DNA from: JAXLWB01 sp046328715
Lineage (GTDB): Bacteria; Chloroflexota; Anaerolineae; Caldilineales; Caldilineaceae
Direction of reading: 5' to 3'
DNA length: 64,000 bases
Assembly: GCA_046328715.1 (NCBI GenBank)
Contig: JAXLWB010000025.1
Coordinates: forward strand, 74,613-138,612
A program made the translations under genes and the position numbers. Within the stretch, counting starts at the first letter, position 1. Each line of letters starts with the position of its first letter. The notes under the pieces are model-generated. The model was given only the letters and a program-made list of their open reading frames with translations. It did not search any database and was not told the DNA's origin. Positions 54,991-61,327 of this stretch are shown here, in pieces.

Positions 54991-56826
54991 CTAACGAGAG
55001 ATGGGGACGCACACACAACGAAACCCGTCGTAGTCGAACCCGTAGTCCGGGTTGTTCCCGACGCGCGCTGACGGGGGGAGGTCATCGCTATGGTAGGCGT
55101 TTCCACGTAACACTTTCCAGCCCGGGCTACTCTCATCGTTGTTCCATTCCCAGATTGTACCATACAACTCTTCCACACTATAGGGGCTGCTGCCCTTCGC
55201 AAAACAGCCCAGGGCGCTGGTCGTGCCGATCTTGCTGGCGGCATAGTTGGCAACTTCACCCGTTGGTTCCTCACCCCAGGGATAGGCGCGCTGCGCTGCC
55301 ATGTTTTGCACTCTGCCACTTTGCCACTCTGCTACCTTGCCACTTTGCCACGCTTCCACGCTGCTCTTCACCACCTGCTCCGGCAACTCCAATCCCCCCT
55401 TTGCGCTCTTCTCCCACTCTAGTTCGGTAGGCAAACGCACCTGCCAGCCACTCTGCGCCAGTTGTTCACTGAGCCAGGCGCAAAAGGCCACGGCTTCATA
55501 CCAGGTCAATGCTACAACTGGATGGTTGGGCAGGCAAAAGGGTTCTGCCAAGGAATAAGGCGCAGTGCGCACTTCATCGTCATAGTCGCCCTTAAAACCA
55601 GCCGGCGTCCAAAAGCTGTCGGCAATCGCCGCCTGCCAATAGCGTGGCTGACGATAGCCAGCGGCGGCCACAAATTCAGCAAATTGGGCTTGCGAAACCG
55701 GGAAGCGCGCCATCCAGAAGTCGTAGTCCAGGGTTGCCAGTTGACTTGTTTGCTTGATATCGCTAGTACGATAGAAGTCACCTTTGGGAACCAGACAGAA
55801 CTCCATGCCTGACACGCTCAGCACATAGGAGCGTGGGTCATTCAACTTGGCCAGGATGCGCCCGGCCAATGCCCGTTCGCTGGCAGGCAAGGCATCGCCT
55901 TCTACCACCGTCACAAGCTGTTGGCGTAGGTGGCGCAGGCGTTCGGGTTCGCGCTGGCGGTCTGGCTCAGCGATGCTCTCTTCCACGGCCTGGCCACTGA
56001 GCAACATGCCCCATTGGGCGGCGTTGGCAACTGGTGGCCAGGTTGGGGTGCTGCTGCCTACCGGCTCGCTCAGCTTCTCGACCAGGCCCCAGATGGCGTA
56101 ATGGTTGCGGGCGCGGGCGGCGGTGAGTAGTGCCACTTCGCGCCAGCGGTTGGGCTCGTGGCGCGTCAGTTCGGCAATTTGATAGGGAAAGCCAATCCGT
56201 TCCAGGTAGCAGGCGGCCAAAAATTCCTGAAAGGTGCGATGGGGCATGGCATAGGTGCCCGGTTTGCGTTCGACCAGCAAGCCCGTGCGATTTTTCAAGT
56301 AGTGGATCAAGTCGTCACGGGCGATGGCGGGGTTGCCCTCTTTGGTCAACAATTCACGCAGCGCCGCCAGCAATTTGCCCTCTTCAATACCCGCTGTGCC
56401 CTGCAAGTCGGGCTGATGGAGGTGGGCCTCAAAAGCCAACTCCTGCAACATGGCGAGCAGTTGTTCGGGTTTGACCTTGAGCAGTGTGCTCAAACTGGGC
56501 TGCACCACTTCGTTGATTTCGCCGCGGCTGTTGCGGCGTACAATGCGGTCTTCCCAGCGCATCAGCAAGAGCGTGACCGCCTCGTCGTAGAGTTCGGCCC
56601 GTCCCTGCGGCAGCGCCCCCTGGCGAAAGGCGTGGATACCGGCGGTCAGCGTCAGCAACAGCGGGCGTTCGGCCAGCTCGTAGAGGCGCGGGTTGGCAAA
56701 GATCGCCTCTTTGAGTTGGTTGGCGCGCAAGGTTGCCTTTTCTTCGTCCTCAGCCAGGGCGCTGGCCCGTTGCGCATACCAGTGCTCGACAAATTGGCGA
56801 ATTTGGCCGCGGCTAAAGGGGGCCAA
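54991..56826 (-). pseudogene. NACHT-FGE protein, C-terminal part (gene split by an IS)
   Basis: This 611-codon frame is the downstream part of a NACHT-FGE gene whose start lies at 58442 or beyond. It begins in the NACHT C-terminal half (PFSRGQIRQFVEHWYAQ), contains the helical linker (RPLLLTLTAGIHAFRQG, MPHRTFQEFLAACYLER) and an FGE domain (MARFPVSQAQFAEFVAAAGY, HPVVALTWYEAVAFCAWL, VRLPTELEWEKSAKG, YGTIWEWNND) ending GFRCVCVPISR, the same last residues as the plus-strand gene. A short repeat (WQSGKVAEWQSGRVQ) is inserted in the FGE domain. The last 61 coding bases are a second variable segment. Joined to 57744-58442 without the IS, the frame runs continuously for 847 residues. Confidence 0.88.
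55013..55073 (-). repeat. Candidate variable repeat (VR) of the minus-strand NACHT-FGE gene
   Basis: It is the gap-free counterpart of 54398-54458. In the 36-base core it differs from the spacer copy at 14 sites, 9 of them where the spacer copy has A. The five other differences fall at the same positions as in the plus-strand tail. Confidence 0.7.
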
Positions 56827-56870
56827 TACCGCTACGGCAAAGCCATCTAACTTCCACTCTTTGTTTTGGT

Positions 56871-57774
56871 AACCTTTGGTGCTAGTTGATCACAGACTAA
56901 ACTCAGCGATGGAAAGGGGCACAAAGCCAGTTTCATCGGGTTGGCTTCATACCGTTGCGCAAAATGTTGAATAGAGCCATGGTGAAAGCGAGCTTGGCTT
57001 CAAAGTACTCCCGAACTTTGTGTCTGGAATGTGAGGAGGAAATCACCAGGCACGCCAGAGTGAGCATGGAAAGCACGGTTTCGACGACCATACGAACGTT
57101 CCACACGCCGCGCTGGCAAAGGCGCAAGTTGGTGGGATGTAATCGTTTTTTTCAAAGCCGGTATCGGAAAAGACAACCATCCAGTCAGCTTTCGATCAAT
57201 CAGCAGTTGCTGGAAGCTGCTGCCATCATAGACATTAGCCGTATCACAATCCCCAGCTGACAATCAGACCGAGATGATTGAGCACATAGCAGAGTTTGCC
57301 CCCAACAATCCAGCGATGATTGGTTTTCCTTTACGTCAATTTGTTGCTCACTACGTCCTTCTCGCACCGGATGCAACAATTCCGTTGCCATAGCTGCTCA
57401 ATCACACCGATCAACGACGGTTCTGCCATGAACTCAACACCAACGCTCGATGACTGACGAACAAGCGGAACGGTCGAGTTCGACTCGGCAGTTGGGGGAA
57501 CAACGCACGATAATCGCGTTAGCCAGCGCCAGAACGCTCGGCTGCCGCTCCCTTTCAACGCATACAACAAGGCAATCGTCACGACTTCAACGGATACAGT
57601 TTCGCTTGACTGTGCTTATCATGTTGATCCAACTGTTCTGCCACCACACAGAACAACTCTGTGATAAAATCAACCTGGTCATGAGTCTCTCCTTGGCTAT
57701 TCCACATACTTTGATCGGTATCTGCTTATAGCTTAGTCGTTTCTCATGACCTTTTCAAACTAGCACCAAAGGTT
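56871..57774. mobile_element. 904-bp insertion sequence inside the NACHT-FGE gene
   Basis: Perfect 17-bp terminal inverted repeats AACCTTTGGTGCTAGTT (56871-56887) and its complement (57758-57774) bound the element. The 4-bp sequence TGGT flanks it on both sides (56867-56870 and 57775-57778), a target-site duplication. Deleting the element with one copy of TGGT restores an unbroken frame across the join (PYAYQNKEWKLDGF on the minus strand). It carries a decayed transposase. Confidence 0.93.
56890..57682 (-). pseudogene. Decayed DDE-type transposase
   Basis: On the minus strand, AAGGAG and ATG at 57682 lead into pieces in shifting frames: DQVDFITELFCVVAEQL, TIALLYALKGSGSRAFWRWL, VREGRS near 57380, CDTANVYDGSSFQ near 57240, CQRGVWNVRMVVETVLSML near 57100, AKLAFTMALFNIL near 56970, and the end GFVPLSIAEFSL, stopping at 56890. 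At least four frameshifts break it. The overall plan resembles IS982/IS5-like transposases of Chloroflexota, but I do not assign a family. Confidence 0.85.
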
Positions 57775-58442
57775 TGGTAGGCGTAGGGACGACCGGTGAC
57801 CAGAAAACGGCAACGGCTCAAACTTTGCGTCGCTGACTCGATGGCCTGTTTGATCTGTTGACGACGTTGGTCGGCTTCGGGCACCTCGTCCAGGCCATCG
57901 AACAAGAGCAGCCCGCCCTGGTCTTTGAGCGTATTCTCCAGCCATGCAAAACACTCGCCATAGCCGCAACGAGTCAACTCGGCCTGGACAAAACCGAGCA
58001 CATGGTTGACGGTGGCCTCCCCGCCCACCGTTGGAAAGCCTTTCCAACTGACAAAATCGCGCAAGATGATGCGTACCGGCAGCAAACCACCATGCTGCCA
58101 GGGCTGGCGTTTGGGCTTTTTCTCTTGCGCTTGTTGGGCTTCGTCATCTACGGGCAAAGGTTCGGTCAAGAGTTTGCGATTGACCTGCTTATCCTTGCGT
58201 AGCTCGCCCGCCATACAAAGCGCCACAAAATCGACAAAGGTGCTTTTGCCGCTGCCCGGGTCGCCGAGCAACACCAACTTCTGCTCCTTGTCCAGCCGCT
58301 CTAGTGCCGAACGCTGGCGCTGTTGGCGATCCAAGATGGCCTGCGGCTCTCGGGCAAACTCGCTCTGCGCCAGATCAAGTGTTAAGAGTGCGGTGTAGAC
58401 CCCGCTCAGCTTCAAGCGCCCAGCCGCCTCGTGGTTGGCCAT
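57744..58442 (-). pseudogene. NACHT-FGE protein, N-terminal part (gene split by an IS)
   Basis: This frame holds the NACHT core of the split gene: LVLLGDPGSGKSTF (Walker A), GGLLLFDGLDEV (Walker B) and FLVTGRPYAYQ (sensor region), then runs 35 bases into the IS and stops. The true host part is 57779-58442. At the ATG at 58442 the frame is open upstream as far as a TAA at 58464-58466, which is the stop of the next gene in the same frame. That stop is therefore the only thing separating it from the 188-residue protein, and the two were probably one polypeptide. Confidence 0.88.
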
Positions 58443-58463
58443 CTGCGGGTCAATGCCATCCAG

Positions 58464-59030
58464 TTACAGATGGTTGAGCGTGGCGTTGACCCAGGCGAGA
58501 TAGCGTTCGGCAAGCGCTTTCTGGTTGCCTTTGCCGGTGTTCACGGTTAGATTCAGTGCGCCAAGCTCACTATCTGTGAATTCAAAGTGAGCTGCGGCTT
58601 CTTCCTCGCCCACCTCCACTTCGTCTACTTCCACTGTCTTGGCCTTCAGGTTGCGTCCCCGCACGGCTTTTTGGCTCGACTTAATCTTGCTCAGTTTGAT
58701 CAGTTCGGCTTGCACATCGTTGAGATCTACGGCGATGATTTCGGCACTTTGTGCGGCATGTTGCAGGACCGCCAAAGTCAGGTTGGTTGCCAATCTCAGC
58801 AGGCTGCTGTCGTTGTCGGCACCCGTACCTTCAAAATCCTCTGCCAACGATTGCCGTTTCGCTAGCGATTCGGGGCGTTTGCGCAACTGCCCGAGATCGA
58901 TGGTTTCGTAGGTAGTTTCAATATAATTTTGTAAATGTTGATTGGCTTCGACGATATCAGGATGAGCTAGTTGTTTTTGGGCGGCTATCCCCGCCGCCAA
59001 CGAATGGACAATCAGTTCAATCGATGTCAT
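58464..59030 (-). CDS. N-terminal region of the minus-strand NACHT protein, cut off by TAA
   Basis: The 188-residue product is helical and acidic towards its end (VEVDEVEVGEEEAAAHF), with TSIELIVHSLAAGIAAQK at the start. The final YLAWVNATLNHL, followed in frame past the TAA by LDGIDPQMANHEAAGRL, corresponds to the pre-NACHT segment of the plus-strand gene (YLAALYAECNRVKLIV, then RLQRIYVDLHT). I infer a nonsense mutation in a former single gene, or a short fragment still made as an isolated adaptor. Recoding of the TAA cannot be excluded. Confidence 0.7.
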   Translation of the reverse strand: MTSIELIVHSLAAGIAAQKQLAHPDIVEANQHLQNYIETTYETIDLGQLRKRPESLAKRQSLAEDFEGTGADNDSSLLRLATNLTLAVLQHAAQSAEIIAVDLNDVQAELIKLSKIKSSQKAVRGRNLKAKTVEVDEVEVGEEEAAAHFEFTDSELGALNLTVNTGKGNQKALAERYLAWVNATLNHL

Positions 59031-59185
59031 AGCGCCGTCCTTCAGGTTGGTGGATGATAAAAGATGTCAAGCAGAAATTGGTTTGGAGCAGGTTTGTACT
59101 TTGCTACATAGTATAGCGCAGGCCTGCACAAACACATAGATGCTTCATTCCACAGGTTTGCTCACGGACTTTCTAAGGCTTGGAA

Positions 59186-59234
59186 CATAAAAAGAGTGGA
59201 AGCGTGGATGAGTACTTTTCCACGCTTCCACTCT
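59186..59234 (-). terminator. Intrinsic terminator of the histidine kinase gene
   Basis: AGAGTGGAAGCGTGGA (59193-59208) pairs perfectly with TCCACGCTTCCACTCT (59219-59234), followed on the minus strand by TTTTTATG. It lies 108 bases past the kinase stop. The rest of the 59031-59341 gap (311 bases) shows nothing else. Confidence 0.9.
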
Positions 59235-59341
59235 CCTTCTCACATCAAGGGCGCTGATCCTGCCCACGGCTTGGTCCTTGCGGTTGGTATGGTGGAGCGG
59301 AGGGGGCCTAAAGGCAACTCATTTGGGACATTGCGCGGCTC

Positions 59342-61204
59342 CTACGAGGTTTCGGCACATCGACTGGCAAAACGCTGCAAGTGATTCATCAGCTCTCCGA
59401 GATTGATCGGCTTACTCAAGAAGGCGTCCATCCCCGCCTCCGTGACCAGTTGTTGGTCCTCAAGCGTCACCGCCGCAGTCATGGCAATGATCACTGGTTG
59501 CTCCGCTGTTGGCAACTGCGAACGAATCATTCGGGTTGCTTGCAAACCATCCATCTCGGGCATTTGAATGTCCATGAGGATCAGGTTATAGGCACGCTCC
59601 TGCACGGCGCGGACAGCTTCATAGCCATTGCAGGCAACATCGGTACGATAGCCGAGACGGGCCAGGATGCGTGTAATTACCTTTTGGTTGACGATGTTAT
59701 CCTCAACGATCAGGATGGTAAAGGGGTAGTGATGAGCAAAGGCAGCGTCGATCTTGGGCAAGTCAGTTGCGATTGCGCCATTATGAGCAGCCAACTTGTT
59801 GGGCACGCTGCTCGGCTCAAGCTGGGTGGTAAAGTGAAAGACGGAACCCTGGCCATGCTCACTTTCTACCCAAATCTCGCCCTGCATCAATTCACAGAGT
59901 CGTTTACAGATGGCCAGCCCCAACCCAGTCCCGCCATATTTGCGTGTGGCAGAGAGATCGACTTGACTAAAAGGCTGGAAGAGAAGATGCATCATCTCGG
60001 AGGAGATGCCGATGCCAGTATCCTGCACCTTCCAATGCAATTTCGATTTACCTTCCGCTTCCTGCCAGGGTTCAACCACCACTTCAATCCTTCCTCGCTC
60101 GGTAAATTTGATTGCGTTGCTCAACAGATTAACCAAAATCTGTAAGAGCCGATTCTGATCGCCCACAACACACGTCGGGACTGAGGGCGCAAAGCTACAG
60201 GCGAGTTCGATCCCCTTGCTTTTGGACTCAAAGGTGAAAAGCCGAAAGGCGTCTTCGATCGGTTGAGCGAGCCGGAAAGGCACCTTTTCCAGTTGGATAT
60301 TGCCCGATTCAATCTTGGAAAAGTCGAGGATGTCGTTGATGATATTGAGCAAAGAACGACCACTCTTGTAGATCACCTCTAGATGCTCGCGCTGTTCTGG
60401 CTTCAGTTCACTATCTAACAACAGGTTGGTCATGCCGATCACACCGTTCATCGGGGTGCGGATCTCGTGGCTCATCATGGCGAGGAAGTCACTTTTGGCG
60501 CGGTCAGCAGACTCTGCGTTGATCCTTGCCTGCTGCAAATCGCGCACTGTGGCAACCAACTGCCGTTGTTGCTCTTCCAACCTGTTCTGCGATTCTTGCA
60601 GCTTTTGATTGTGTAGCTTGACCATCTCCCGCTCTTCGACCAATCGTGCAATCATTTTCTGACGACTGGCATAGACCATCATCGACAAGCCGACGGACAT
60701 AGCGAAAATGGTCAACATCCCGGCCACGTCGTCGCTTGGCACCCAGCTAAAAACGAACCAAACCCAGAGCAGCGAAACAAATAAGATGATCGTCAGATAG
60801 AGCTTGCGATGCGGTGACAAACTGGCACCGATCACCACATTCATCAGCAGAACAGGAATCAGAAAGAAGCGGTCGGGCTCCAGGTAAAAGAGAAAGAAAC
60901 AATTGAGTTGCACAATCAGCAACGCAATCGAGCGAATTTGGTAGGGATTTAGGGGAGGTGATGCATACCTACTTGTCCACCAATAAAGCGCAAAGAGCAT
61001 AATTGCGGTGAATCCAGTGAAGATCGTCATCGGCAGCACCGCATGTGGCGGAACTGAGCCCAGGTAAAACGAACCGATCATCATGATGGCCACGAGGCCG
61101 CCAAGTAGGATACTGTACTCGACAAATTGACTGTCCAAGTCCTGTATTTGCTCGTTAATGGTGAGCGGTCGTGAAGACGTTTGCATTTGCTTTGTTATCG
61201 GCAC
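59342..61204 (-). CDS. Hybrid sensor histidine kinase with receiver domain
   Basis: The 620-residue product has six membrane segments (residues 28-185) that form its sensor, a coiled-coil linker (190-232), a HisKA domain with the phospho-accepting His in FLAMMSHEIRTPMNG near residue 245, and a HATPase domain with the N box NAIKFTERG, DTGIGI (G1), and GGTGLGLAICKRL (G2). A receiver domain follows from about residue 500 (ILIVEDNIVNQKV) with the phospho-Asp in LILMDIQMPEMDG near 543 and a late Lys in FLSKPINLG. The start is GTG. No output regulator is adjacent, so the next step of the relay is unknown. Confidence 0.94.
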   Translation of the reverse strand: MPITKQMQTSSRPLTINEQIQDLDSQFVEYSILLGGLVAIMMIGSFYLGSVPPHAVLPMTIFTGFTAIMLFALYWWTSRYASPPLNPYQIRSIALLIVQLNCFFLFYLEPDRFFLIPVLLMNVVIGASLSPHRKLYLTIILFVSLLWVWFVFSWVPSDDVAGMLTIFAMSVGLSMMVYASRQKMIARLVEEREMVKLHNQKLQESQNRLEEQQRQLVATVRDLQQARINAESADRAKSDFLAMMSHEIRTPMNGVIGMTNLLLDSELKPEQREHLEVIYKSGRSLLNIINDILDFSKIESGNIQLEKVPFRLAQPIEDAFRLFTFESKSKGIELACSFAPSVPTCVVGDQNRLLQILVNLLSNAIKFTERGRIEVVVEPWQEAEGKSKLHWKVQDTGIGISSEMMHLLFQPFSQVDLSATRKYGGTGLGLAICKRLCELMQGEIWVESEHGQGSVFHFTTQLEPSSVPNKLAAHNGAIATDLPKIDAAFAHHYPFTILIVEDNIVNQKVITRILARLGYRTDVACNGYEAVRAVQERAYNLILMDIQMPEMDGLQATRMIRSQLPTAEQPVIIAMTAAVTLEDQQLVTEAGMDAFLSKPINLGELMNHLQRFASRCAETS

Positions 61205-61327
61205 AAAGAGTTAGAACCTCATGTGAATACTTTTTGAACATTCACCAAACTAGAAAATGAACAGTTGCTGCATCTACATTGGTCACCAATTAGAGTAGTT
61301 GTTGATAAATCACACGAGGAATGACCA

